Virus record (IMG/VR): IMGVR_UViG_3300040962_000146
Span: 1 to 21,037 of that record
DNA: 21,037 nucleotides
Direction: 5' to 3' (one strand)
Source: a virus
Position 1 is the first letter of the stretch, and every line of letters starts with the position of its first letter. Of this stretch, positions 1-7,435 are shown piece after piece. The translations under genes were made by a program, and so were the position numbers. The notes under the pieces are model-generated. The model was not told the DNA's origin. It saw nothing but the letters and a program-made list of their open reading frames with translations, and did not search any database.

Positions 1-747
1 CATCTTACTAATTTTATCCCACTCGCTCATATTGTCTTGCATATGTGGATTAGTGAACCAAGAGTTTTCTCCTCTTGCGTGTTCTAAGTGATAGACAACA
101 TCATCGATTCTACCCACCTTATATCCTAGTGTTGTGAATCTAAAATATCTCTCTTTGTCTTCAGGAGCATACGCTCGGAAGTTTTCATTCTCCATACCAC
201 CCTCAATATAGACGCTACGTCTAAAGAACTGAGCCCAACCAAAGTCAGAGGTGTGTTTATCTGATGCTCTGTCAAGGAATTTGTAATCATTACTATCAAG
301 AAAAGCAGATACAACTCCGTCTTCAGCGTTTACTCTTCTTTGATACATTCCACTACCATATGGGTAAACCACATCATAGATTCTCTCCATAATTCCAGTA
401 TAGGCAGTGACATAAGACTCCAAAGGAAGAATGACATCACAATCATAGTTGACAACAATGTCAGTGTCTGCCTCCATGATCATTTCATTTAGAACTCTTT
501 GTCTATGAAACAAAGGTTCGTCACTCTCTTCAAAGATATGCTTTACTTTCACTTCTCCGAAGAAACTTTCCAGTTGAGGAAGTGCTCTTTTTTTGAATAC
601 AGATGTTTTATCAACTTCTTTAATAATAATATTAGTTTTAAAGTTGTTCAGAAGAAATGCAACCGAAGTAATTACATTTCTCAGTCTGTCTTCAGACTCA
701 ATGCGGATTGGAATAATAAAAGTTGCGTCAGTTAAATCAGTTTTCAT
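1..747 (-). CDS. Glycosyltransferase, galactosyltransferase/GT7C-like, partial (3' end beyond window)
   Basis: The frame is open from an ATG at 747 to the window edge, 249 codons without a stop, so the C-terminus is missing. The start shares 11 nt with the end of the GT2 gene upstream. The N-terminus (TFIIPIRIESEDRLRNV) is the opening beta-strand and helix of a GT-A nucleotide-sugar binding fold. A DCDV motif around residue 116 fits the metal-binding DXD. GWAQFFRR and, after it, YAPEDKERYFR resemble the acceptor-side GW...ED..R segment of the C-terminal galactosyltransferase (GT7C) domain. It probably transfers one hexose to a growing glycan in the cytoplasm. Donor and acceptor are not predictable. 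It is the last visible gene of the glycan operon. A family-2 chondroitin-polymerase-like protein is an alternative. Confidence 0.75.
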   Translation of the reverse strand, partial: MKTDLTDATFIIPIRIESEDRLRNVITSVAFLLNNFKTNIIIKEVDKTSVFKKRALPQLESFFGEVKVKHIFEESDEPLFHRQRVLNEMIMEADTDIVVNYDCDVILPLESYVTAYTGIMERIYDVVYPYGSGMYQRRVNAEDGVVSAFLDSNDYKFLDRASDKHTSDFGWAQFFRRSVYIEGGMENENFRAYAPEDKERYFRFTTLGYKVGRIDDVVYHLEHARGENSWFTNPHMQDNMSEWDKISKM

Positions 748-1495
748 CGGGATACTTTCTTGTCACAAAATAATCTGAGTGTTTTTTATAGATGTGTTCA
801 ATCTCTGCCTTATTTACTAACCAAGTTCTAGATGAATCTGAGATAGTAGCATCATAATCAACGTGAGCAGAACTCATTCTATTATCATGCTCTCGATTAG
901 CAATGAGAACATCATCCAACATTGAAGGCATACCATGTTCCATTCTCATACGATGATACAATTCCGTATCAATAAGAAGTTTCATCTCATCGTCCATACC
1001 CAAATATGTTCCATTCAAGTATGCAGTACATGATGGACTTCCAAGAAGATTATCACCCTCAAGCATTCTTGGACTCCACTTTGGAGCACAGTCTCGGTGA
1101 GTTTCAACACCATCTGTGGTGTGAGTAAACCCATGAATCAACCACTTAGCACCACTTTCAAAAGAGTCGTAGATTTTTTGCAGCGCATTATCATCTACAA
1201 AAATATCATCCTGATAGATCAGTTTAATAATTCTACCCTCAGCGTTTTCAATAGCACAGTCTGTATTAGGTGCCTGAAAACCACGTCCATTTGAATTTCT
1301 GATGTATGTAATTTCAAAGTCGTAGTGACAATGACGACACCACTCCTGAATCACATCATCTTTACTGTGATCAGAAATCACAATATCAAAATCTCTGAAT
1401 GTTTGACGCTCAATAGAGTCAAACAACTCTCCCAGAAACTCAACTCCTCTACCTTTATATTCGTAGGTAGGAATGCAGATACTAATTTGCGACAT
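737..1495 (-). CDS. Family 2 glycosyltransferase
   Basis: This is a 252-aa GT-A enzyme. ATG 1495 is chosen because the product then begins directly with the family-2 opening SQISICIPTYEYKG; an upstream in-frame extension to 1570 would add about 25 residues unlike the family and lie deep in the previous gene. The N-terminal half shows the expected order: the PTY strand, a helix ending in SIERQTFRDFDIVISDHSK, and IYQDDIF as the DXD-like metal and nucleotide-sugar site near residue 120. A later MDDEMKLLIDTELYHRM segment fits the acceptor-binding region with its acidic base. No membrane segments are seen, so it is a soluble or peripheral transferase. It overlaps the fucosyltransferase gene upstream by 14 nt and the next gene by 11 nt, which suggests translational coupling. 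Sugar specificity is unknown. Confidence 0.85.
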   Translation of the reverse strand: MSQISICIPTYEYKGRGVEFLGELFDSIERQTFRDFDIVISDHSKDDVIQEWCRHCHYDFEITYIRNSNGRGFQAPNTDCAIENAEGRIIKLIYQDDIFVDDNALQKIYDSFESGAKWLIHGFTHTTDGVETHRDCAPKWSPRMLEGDNLLGSPSCTAYLNGTYLGMDDEMKLLIDTELYHRMRMEHGMPSMLDDVLIANREHDNRMSSAHVDYDATISDSSRTWLVNKAEIEHIYKKHSDYFVTRKYPDEN

Positions 1496-2297
1496 CAAGA
1501 TACTCCCAGCGATCAATGTAAATATCGGTTGGATCCTCACCATCAGGGCCAAACCAGAGTTTAGGGCCAATCACATTATCATGTCCTGCGAGCCATGCTC
1601 CCCACCAAGAGAAGGTTGAGTTTGCGATGATGTTGTAGTTGCACATTGACATGAGGCACATATCATGTACGTTGTCACTCTCAGAGATAAAGAAACGATC
1701 AGATTCAAAGAATTTGTGTCCGAACGCCCACGGTGGATCATCCGTGAATACAAAGACAGGGATGTCTTGAGGCAGTCGTCCAAGTGCCTCTTCATAGTAG
1801 GAAATGGGGAGGACTGGATGGAAAGTTGGTTTGATGAGGTGATCAGTGCGTCGTACATGGAGGGCGATTGCTTCAGTGTGTCCTTCATCAGTAACAATCT
1901 CTTTCCAAATTTCTTTACACAGTTTTTGAACTTCTGGTTTAAATGTGAAATCTTCACGAATTTCATCTTCAATGTGAGCAAAATACTGCTCTGATTGAAA
2001 GTAACCATAAAGGTTTAGATTATCATCACAGTTTTCAAACAAGTCACCATCAAATCGAAAAGTTGCTTCTTTACGATAGGGTGCTTCCAACAATCCAATG
2101 TTCTTAGCACCAGTCATGTTGAATGCCATGAAGAGTTTATGTTGCTGTTCTTCGTCAGTAAACTCATCATCCGACTTAGGCCCATCAGGAATCATAAAGT
2201 CAACTTTTTGATTATATGCAATGCCTCTGGTTGCTGCATACTGGAACATTTGATTACCAAACCTTCCATTCTTACCAATGTGATTGTGTCCGATCAT
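1482..2297 (-). CDS. Alpha-1,2-fucosyltransferase-like glycosyltransferase (GT11), copy 1
   Basis: This 271-aa protein has the GT11 hallmarks: NGRFGNQMFQYAATRGIA at the N-terminus, the central ALHVRRTDH (the HxRRxD GDP-binding motif) and NYNIIANSTFSWWGAWL near the C-terminus. These families move L-fucose or a related sugar from a GDP donor. ATG 2297 overlaps the TGA of the dehydrogenase gene as ATGA; a TTG at 2309 is in frame but would be the weaker start. It is distantly similar to the second GT11 in this operon (start 4682), sharing the FQSEQYF/FQSEDYF segment, so the two look like diverged paralogues. The GDP-mannose 3,5-epimerase in the same operon could supply GDP-L-galactose as donor, which is inference. 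It overlaps the next gene by 14 nt. Confidence 0.88.
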   Translation of the reverse strand: MIGHNHIGKNGRFGNQMFQYAATRGIAYNQKVDFMIPDGPKSDDEFTDEEQQHKLFMAFNMTGAKNIGLLEAPYRKEATFRFDGDLFENCDDNLNLYGYFQSEQYFAHIEDEIREDFTFKPEVQKLCKEIWKEIVTDEGHTEAIALHVRRTDHLIKPTFHPVLPISYYEEALGRLPQDIPVFVFTDDPPWAFGHKFFESDRFFISESDNVHDMCLMSMCNYNIIANSTFSWWGAWLAGHDNVIGPKLWFGPDGEDPTDIYIDRWEYLDVAN

Positions 2298-3088
2298 GTT
2301 ACTATCCAATCAATACAAGTTCTAATTTGTTCATTATACTTCCATACTTCTTTGAGCATGTCAGCGTTTACTCCAGCACTCTCCATCTGAACAATTAAAG
2401 AGTTAAGATCTTTTGGAAAACAAGTCCCACCAAATCCACGATCATTATCTATACCAGGAACTTTTGTGTGAGATGTTCCAATACGATGATCCGCAGCGAC
2501 ACCCCTTGCTACTTTATCATAATCAAGTCCAAGAGTCTGGCAGAAGTCATACATTTTATTAAAGTATGCCACTTTGTAAGCAAGAAAAGTATTAGAGAAA
2601 TATTTTATTGCCTCACTCTCATCCGAAGAAACAATCATGCTTGGTATATTGCGAAAGTTTAGAAAAAACATTTCTGCAAATTTTTCAGCAAGTTCTCTCT
2701 CGCCACCAATAATATTTCTATCAGCGTTAGCAAAATCACTAACTGCATTCCTTGCGGTAAGAAACTCTGGATTATGAATTACTCTAAACCTTCTTGCAAG
2801 TCTCTTAGTTGTACCTACAGGAACAGTTGATTTAATAATAAAAATAGTTTCTTCATTCTCAAGAAAATAAAGTGTATCAAAAAAGTTATTGAGAATTGAC
2901 AAATCACAACTACCATCAGATGTCATAGGAGTTGGAAGACATACAAAAACAAAGTCCTGTTCTAGAACTTCTTTTAAGGTATTAGGACTTCTATTTTTAT
3001 CTACATCATATACCTTTGTAGATACTTTGTCTCTGAAGTTTTGGTAAACTGCATTACCAACAAAACCGTTTCCAATAATACCAATCAT
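2294..3088 (-). CDS. Short UDP-glucose/GDP-mannose 6-dehydrogenase-like protein
   Basis: Family members oxidise a nucleotide sugar (UDP-glucose, UDP-GlcNAc or GDP-mannose) to the uronic acid with two NAD+. Here IGIIGNGFVGNAV (2-14) is the NAD-binding Rossmann motif, VCLPTPM and STVPVGTT (88-94) are typical, HNPEFL (105-110) and EAIKYFSNTFLA (159-170) form the active-site region, and GFGGTCFPKDL contains the catalytic cysteine C223. At 264 residues it ends just after the central domain. The C-terminal nucleotide-binding domain of about 150 residues, present in the usual 400-450 aa enzyme, is absent, with a normal stop overlapping the next start. It starts at ATG 3088, sharing ATGA with the upstream gene. 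It may act on a different substrate or with a partner; activity is uncertain. Confidence 0.85.
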   Translation of the reverse strand: MIGIIGNGFVGNAVYQNFRDKVSTKVYDVDKNRSPNTLKEVLEQDFVFVCLPTPMTSDGSCDLSILNNFFDTLYFLENEETIFIIKSTVPVGTTKRLARRFRVIHNPEFLTARNAVSDFANADRNIIGGERELAEKFAEMFFLNFRNIPSMIVSSDESEAIKYFSNTFLAYKVAYFNKMYDFCQTLGLDYDKVARGVAADHRIGTSHTKVPGIDNDRGFGGTCFPKDLNSLIVQMESAGVNADMLKEVWKYNEQIRTCIDWIVT

Positions 3089-3795
3089 CCTAATTCAACT
3101 CCGGGGGGCAGTCTATAGTGGAAACCAAATGGGGTGATACCCTCTGCTTCAGGAACTCTGGTTTCTTGTGAGAACCTGACTGCAACGTCAACGGGAGCAT
3201 ATTTCATCCCCTCTTTTTGATAGATGTGACGATTGTGAACACAAACATTACCGTCCTCATGATAGTTCACCACGCCTTCGGGCATCCAGTAGAAGTCACT
3301 ATTATTTGTTTCCCAAGGAACTTCAACTTTAGTGGGAACTTCCAGGAATCGCTTACTACGCATTGAGAATCCTCCATTACCAACACGCCAGTGTCTACCG
3401 AAAGGATCAATATATGCGTCTTCTACATATGCCCAGGGTGCTCCAATGTAATCATATTCAAGCCATGCATCGTCCCACTTATCAGGGAACAATACAAATC
3501 CATCTGGTTGAACCAGGAGACAGTGTGAAGTATCTACATGTTCGTGTAGATGATAGATTACATAATAATTGTAATCATTGTAGTTTTTGATATCACGAGC
3601 CGGAGTTTCCATCGTGATACCTTCCTCCACAAGATGAGGATTCTTATCAATCTGCTCTTGTGTGGTGATCAGTTTGACAGCACCATAGTTGATGCCAGAC
3701 ATACTAGTATAGACACCCCTAAGAGTGCCTGATAGATCATCAGTGGTGTCTACAGATATTAATGTGACATCTTCTAGATCAATTTTAGGCATCAT
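3085..3795 (-). CDS. DUF5672-like protein, probable glycosyltransferase
   Basis: This 236-aa protein resembles the DUF5672 family, which is found in phage and bacterial glycan clusters and is thought to be GT-A-like. Recognisable segments are LLVQPDGFVLFPDKWDD, then EYDYIGAPWAY, then RVGNGGFSMRSKRFLEV, which is the conserved core order of that family. The C-terminal FSQETRVPEAEGITPFGFH also fits. ATG 3795 is chosen because it overlaps the stop of the GT11 gene upstream (ATGA); a second ATG follows immediately at 3792. The stop overlaps the start of the dehydrogenase gene in the same way. No signal peptide or membrane segment is visible. The reaction is not known. Placement among transferases supports a sugar-transfer role by association only. 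Confidence 0.78.
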   Translation of the reverse strand: MMPKIDLEDVTLISVDTTDDLSGTLRGVYTSMSGINYGAVKLITTQEQIDKNPHLVEEGITMETPARDIKNYNDYNYYVIYHLHEHVDTSHCLLVQPDGFVLFPDKWDDAWLEYDYIGAPWAYVEDAYIDPFGRHWRVGNGGFSMRSKRFLEVPTKVEVPWETNNSDFYWMPEGVVNYHEDGNVCVHNRHIYQKEGMKYAPVDVAVRFSQETRVPEAEGITPFGFHYRLPPGVELG

Positions 3796-4682
3796 AAGTC
3801 TCCATCATAAATGTTTGAAGTCTTCTTATACTCCTCCCATTCTACCCTACATTCGTCAGGAGTAAAGAGTTTACCCTCTCTATCCATATAATATGTTGGG
3901 TAACTATAGATACTGCACCCAAGACTCCACCAGCCTTGTGACAAGTTGTGATGGAACCAATACTTAGGTGCGATACACATTTCTAAGTTGTTGGATGTCC
4001 AGAGGGGGAAGCAGGAGAAAGTAGAGGTGGTGCAAATAACGTTTCTGGCATTCTTAACTGCAACATAGTCCCATGCCACATCAACGTGATAAGCAGGGAT
4101 GTCAGGAAGCATCCGATTAGCAGTTTTGACATCATCAGTTACAATACAATACTCCATGTTTGGATTATACTCTGACATACGCTCCATTGCATTATGCCAA
4201 TATGATGCTGGAACAAACGCTCCAGCATTTCCAACCATATCTCCACCACGAAAATTAAGAACACAGATGTTCTTTCCGTTTGTGTCATCATGTTCGTAAA
4301 TAATACGAACCTTCAACCATTCCTTTACATATTCAATCTCATCATAGAAGTAATCTTCTGATTGAAAATTACCATAGATTATACGATTATCAGGAATAGA
4401 TAACAGATCTTTATCAGTCAAACGAATATCAGTGTGCAACCACTTGTCAGTGTGGAGTGCATGTCGATACTCGTCATACCTTTCAAGATCGTCGGGAACT
4501 TCTTTACCATAATCAAGGTTCATGAAATAGAACCCCTTTTTGTTGACTCTAGAGTCTCCCGCACTCTGAAGTCCTTTGATACCAAAGTCATAACCCAGTC
4601 TACGGGCTAAGACTCTGGTTGTTACATATGCAAATAATTGATTTCCAAGTCCTTGTCCATGCAAAAATTCAGTCGCTAACAT
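3792..4682 (-). CDS. GT11 fucosyltransferase-like glycosyltransferase, copy 2
   Basis: This is a 296-aa protein with a GT11 N-terminus (GQGLGNQLFAYVTTRVLARR), the segment YGNFQSEDYF that it shares with copy 1, CVLNFRGGDM in the place of the HxRRxD donor-binding motif, and CTTSTFSCFPLWTSN in the place of the STFSWW motif. The two signature motifs are therefore more altered than in copy 1: RGGD replaces RRTD, and FSCFPLW replaces FSWWGAW. This suggests a different donor or acceptor, or reduced activity. ATG 4682 is preferred over an in-frame TTG at 4712; it overlaps the dehydratase gene upstream by 14 nt. The stop shares ATGA with the DUF5672 gene. It is soluble, with no membrane segment. It is GT-B fold by family, and the sugar moved is unknown. 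Confidence 0.82.
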   Translation of the reverse strand: MLATEFLHGQGLGNQLFAYVTTRVLARRLGYDFGIKGLQSAGDSRVNKKGFYFMNLDYGKEVPDDLERYDEYRHALHTDKWLHTDIRLTDKDLLSIPDNRIIYGNFQSEDYFYDEIEYVKEWLKVRIIYEHDDTNGKNICVLNFRGGDMVGNAGAFVPASYWHNAMERMSEYNPNMEYCIVTDDVKTANRMLPDIPAYHVDVAWDYVAVKNARNVICTTSTFSCFPLWTSNNLEMCIAPKYWFHHNLSQGWWSLGCSIYSYPTYYMDREGKLFTPDECRVEWEEYKKTSNIYDGDL

Positions 4683-5964
4683 ATTCAGATGACACTTTGC
4701 TGATATAGTCAATCATCTTATCGGTGATTGTAGGCGAACATCCAAGGAAGAATACCAGATCCAACACTTGGTTCGCGTTTGGATATTTATTAGCGTCATC
4801 AAGGTGCGAATATCCAGGATGCAGCAAAATATTACCTGCAAAATAGTTTCTTGTCTGAATTTTATTTGCCTCAAAATGACGAACAAGAGAGTGCTTCAGT
4901 TTCTTATTATCACATAGAATAGGGACACCAAACCAACTTGTTTCAGCGTTAGGCAATTCATCCATGACTCTAATACCAGGGATGCGTTCAAGAATCTGAT
5001 GAATTTGCCACTTATTTCGACGACGTTTTCCATGAATCTCCTCAAACTTAAGCAGTTGAACTGAGCCTACAGCTCCTTGAAGATCCAAAGGTTTAAGGTT
5101 GTAACCCATATTAGAAAAGACGTACTTATGATCCACAATGTCATCATAGTTTTCCAACCACCTGTCGAATCGCTTTCCACATACACCGTTTGAAAGAAGG
5201 TTCTGCTGTCCCACACAATAGCAACCTCGTCCCCACCATGCAAAACTTCGTGCGAGATCGATAACTTCTTTAATATTAGAAGAAACCATACCACCTTCAA
5301 TCGTGCAAAGATGATGGGCAGGATAGAACGAACATGATGCTGCAACAGCACGCTTGGTAAGGTACTCTCCATCATACTTACTACCCAAACTGTCGCAATT
5401 GTCAGCAATAAATTCAAGTTGATGCCTATCAAGGATGTCATATAGATCATCCATCACATAAGCGTTACCCAAAACAGGAGAAGAGAAGACTGCTCTAGTC
5501 TTATCAGTAATCTTTTCTTCGATAGTAGAGATATCCCAGTTGAGATCACCCCAACTAATATCAACAAATACGGGTTTCAATCCTGCTTGAACAATGGGTG
5601 CAACTGTCGTGGCAAAACCACATGCACACACAATAATTTCATCACCATCTTGCCAGTTGAAGTATTTTTTCAACGCAGCGATCATCACAAGGTTGGCAGA
5701 ACTACCAGAGTTCACCATCACAGAGTGTTTGAATCCAAACTTTGATGAGAACTCATGCTCAAACTTGTTTACTTTTTCACCGGAAGACAACCATTTACCC
5801 TTCATAATTGAGTAAATTAATTCTCTTGCTTCATTATCATCCCAATAAGGGCCAGAATAATATACTGGTTTACCTTCTTCCCAATCCTTATTTGCCATAA
5901 AGGGAAAGATGTCATCATCCATCTCCTTTGCGGATTCAATGAAGGTATCAATCAGTTGGTACAT
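4669..5964 (-). CDS. E1/RfbH-type PLP- and [2Fe-2S]-dependent sugar 3-dehydratase
   Basis: This 431-aa protein has the DegT/DnrJ/EryC1 fold: SGSSANLVM (86-94) and GDEIIVCACGFATTVAPI (107-124) as in RfbH, and D188 in IADNCDSLG contacting the PLP ring nitrogen. In SFYPAHHLCTIEGG the usual Schiff-base lysine is histidine (H217), the defining change of 3-deoxysugar dehydratases. Cysteines C190, C248, C250 and C262 (C-X57-C-X-C-X11-C) match the iron-sulfur pattern of CDP-4-keto-6-deoxyglucose 3-dehydratase (E1), except that the last spacing is 11 instead of 7. Known E1 removes the C3 hydroxyl with electrons from a partner reductase (E3), on the way to 3,6-dideoxyhexoses. No E3-like gene is in the window; phage or host ferredoxin could serve (inference). 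ATG 5964 overlaps the SDR gene upstream by 13 nt. Confidence 0.9.
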   Translation of the reverse strand: MYQLIDTFIESAKEMDDDIFPFMANKDWEEGKPVYYSGPYWDDNEARELIYSIMKGKWLSSGEKVNKFEHEFSSKFGFKHSVMVNSGSSANLVMIAALKKYFNWQDGDEIIVCACGFATTVAPIVQAGLKPVFVDISWGDLNWDISTIEEKITDKTRAVFSSPVLGNAYVMDDLYDILDRHQLEFIADNCDSLGSKYDGEYLTKRAVAASCSFYPAHHLCTIEGGMVSSNIKEVIDLARSFAWWGRGCYCVGQQNLLSNGVCGKRFDRWLENYDDIVDHKYVFSNMGYNLKPLDLQGAVGSVQLLKFEEIHGKRRRNKWQIHQILERIPGIRVMDELPNAETSWFGVPILCDNKKLKHSLVRHFEANKIQTRNYFAGNILLHPGYSHLDDANKYPNANQVLDLVFFLGCSPTITDKMIDYISKVSSEYVSD

Positions 5965-6746
5965 AATTCTCTGATAATGTCAAAATGAGATTTTTGTGGT
6001 TTGAAACCAAGTTCAAACAATTTAGTTGAATCAAGAAACATATCTTGAGTATATGCTTCCTTACTAAAAATTTGTGATTCCGAACCGATGTATTTCTTTG
6101 CCCTCCTGATTATATCACCCAAAGTAATTTGTTGTCCACTACCAATATTGTAGATAGTGTCAAACTCTCCTCTGTTTACTACTCTATTAATTGCTCTGCA
6201 AACATCATCAACGTGCATTATGTCTTTGATAATGTTTCCATCATTGTAGAGAGTGATGTCATTACCCTCTTTAAGTTCATTAATAAGGTAATGAATCGCG
6301 TTCTTCTTTATAGAAGCCTTTGGATCATATCCACCGACTACATTAGGCATTCTCAAAATTCTATACTTAACTTTGTAAGTTCTACAAAAATCTATGAGCA
6401 AATCTTCTGCACACTTTTTTGTAATAGAGTAGAATCCTCTTGGATTACAAGGCATATCTTCTTTAGCAGGTAGTTCACAATCTCCATACACGAACCAAGA
6501 AGAAATAAAATTGAAAACGATACTAGAATCCCTGCAATAATCCAAAGTTTGACAAAGAACACCGAGATTTGTTTCAACATCTAACTTGATATCTGTGTGT
6601 ATATTGCCATTATCAATAGTAGAAATAAAGTATAAAATCTCCTGAGATTCGGGATTTCTTTGATACCTTTTAACTGGTATTGTGTCACCAGGAAACATCT
6701 CACAATACCTTCCCCCAATGTAACCAGGGCCAAAAACAGTCAACAT
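5952..6746 (-). CDS. NAD(P)-dependent sugar epimerase/reductase (extended SDR)
   Basis: This is a 264-aa SDR. ATG 6746 is chosen over an in-frame GTG at 6767 because a strong Shine-Dalgarno GGAGGA lies 8 nt upstream and the protein then begins with the cofactor loop TVFGPGYIGGRY (3-14). The catalytic residues are present: SSW at 82-84 and YSITK with Y106 and K110. A conserved DIMHVDDV segment and IYNIGSGQQITLGDI fit NDP-sugar SDRs. It is translated directly before the E1-type 3-dehydratase (13-nt overlap), and its size fits 4-ketoreductases that finish 3,6-dideoxyhexose synthesis (the Abe/Prt type). A role as the 4-keto reductase is therefore attractive but inferred from position. It could equally be a 4-epimerase or a dTDP-rhamnose-type reductase. 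Confidence 0.83.
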   Translation of the reverse strand: MLTVFGPGYIGGRYCEMFPGDTIPVKRYQRNPESQEILYFISTIDNGNIHTDIKLDVETNLGVLCQTLDYCRDSSIVFNFISSWFVYGDCELPAKEDMPCNPRGFYSITKKCAEDLLIDFCRTYKVKYRILRMPNVVGGYDPKASIKKNAIHYLINELKEGNDITLYNDGNIIKDIMHVDDVCRAINRVVNRGEFDTIYNIGSGQQITLGDIIRRAKKYIGSESQIFSKEAYTQDMFLDSTKLFELGFKPQKSHFDIIRELCTN

Positions 6747-7435
6747 TCTTGCAAATCCTCCGTCCACATCATATAAAGTAGCCTTTCAATTAGATATGAT
6801 TCACCAGACGTGCTTTGAAACTCCTCAGGTGGTTCATAAGAAACATAGAATTGAAGTTTTTCGTAGAATTCTTTACTAAATTTAAGAATATTTGCCCTTG
6901 GAACAACGTAATTTCCACCAGGTGCAAACCTATTGAATGGAAAATTGGGAGGATTAACAAACAGTTTTTCTAACATCTGAGGGAATGTGGCAAAATGTCT
7001 AGTGTAAACTGTTTGATTAGTCACGGCTTCCCAAGTAGGTTGAATGAAACCACCACCATTACATACAAACGCTGTAGAGTCATGAAAGCGTTCAATTGGA
7101 AGAAAATACTCAGCAGTCAGGGCACGATAAAACCTTTCGCGAGTGGTGTAATACTCTGCACCACCCCTTTCTTCAGGACGCTGAAACATATTACCCTTGA
7201 TAAAGACACAAATATCAGGGAGATTATCATAGTGTTCTACGATGTAACGCATAATATCGTAGATGTTCTCACCAACATTAGGGGATCGAATACTTTCACC
7301 CAGGTGACTCCAGTCTTTTACCTCATCACTTCTATCATAAATGATTGTATTCTCAGGAGAGAAACCATAATCGTGTGTGGTGCTTAACCATTCAAGATCA
7401 GAGTTGTGATTTGATACTACTAAGGTTTTTTCCAT
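6740..7435 (-). CDS. DUF3431-like protein, possible glycosyltransferase
   Basis: This is a 231-aa protein. PNVGENIYDIMRYIVEHY, followed by LPDICVFIKGNMFQRP, matches the core of DUF3431, where the form is roughly N-x-G-x-E...YI..HYD.LPD..vF.qG. The N-terminus (TLVVSNHNSDLEWL) and the C-terminal region with GGNYVVPRANILKFSKEFYEKL are also typical: the family has a V-x-R-x-x-I step followed by a helical end. DUF3431 occurs in fungal and bacterial glycan loci and has no established reaction. ATG 7435 overlaps the exostosin-like gene upstream by 16 nt, and the end overlaps the SDR by 7 nt. No signal peptide or membrane helix is seen. The glycan role comes from neighbourhood only. Confidence 0.75.
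   Translation of the reverse strand: MEKTLVVSNHNSDLEWLSTTHDYGFSPENTIIYDRSDEVKDWSHLGESIRSPNVGENIYDIMRYIVEHYDNLPDICVFIKGNMFQRPEERGGAEYYTTRERFYRALTAEYFLPIERFHDSTAFVCNGGGFIQPTWEAVTNQTVYTRHFATFPQMLEKLFVNPPNFPFNRFAPGGNYVVPRANILKFSKEFYEKLQFYVSYEPPEEFQSTSGESYLIERLLYMMWTEDLQEC

Noticed and set aside
1571-2008. 145-codon minus-strand frame inside the first GT11 gene
   Set aside because: It is a shifted frame within a gene carrying complete GT11 motifs; the product is low-complexity and unrecognisable.
4785-4795. TAATAAATA late-promoter-like string
   Set aside because: It lies inside the dehydratase coding region on the minus strand with no gene starting just downstream; it is probably chance.
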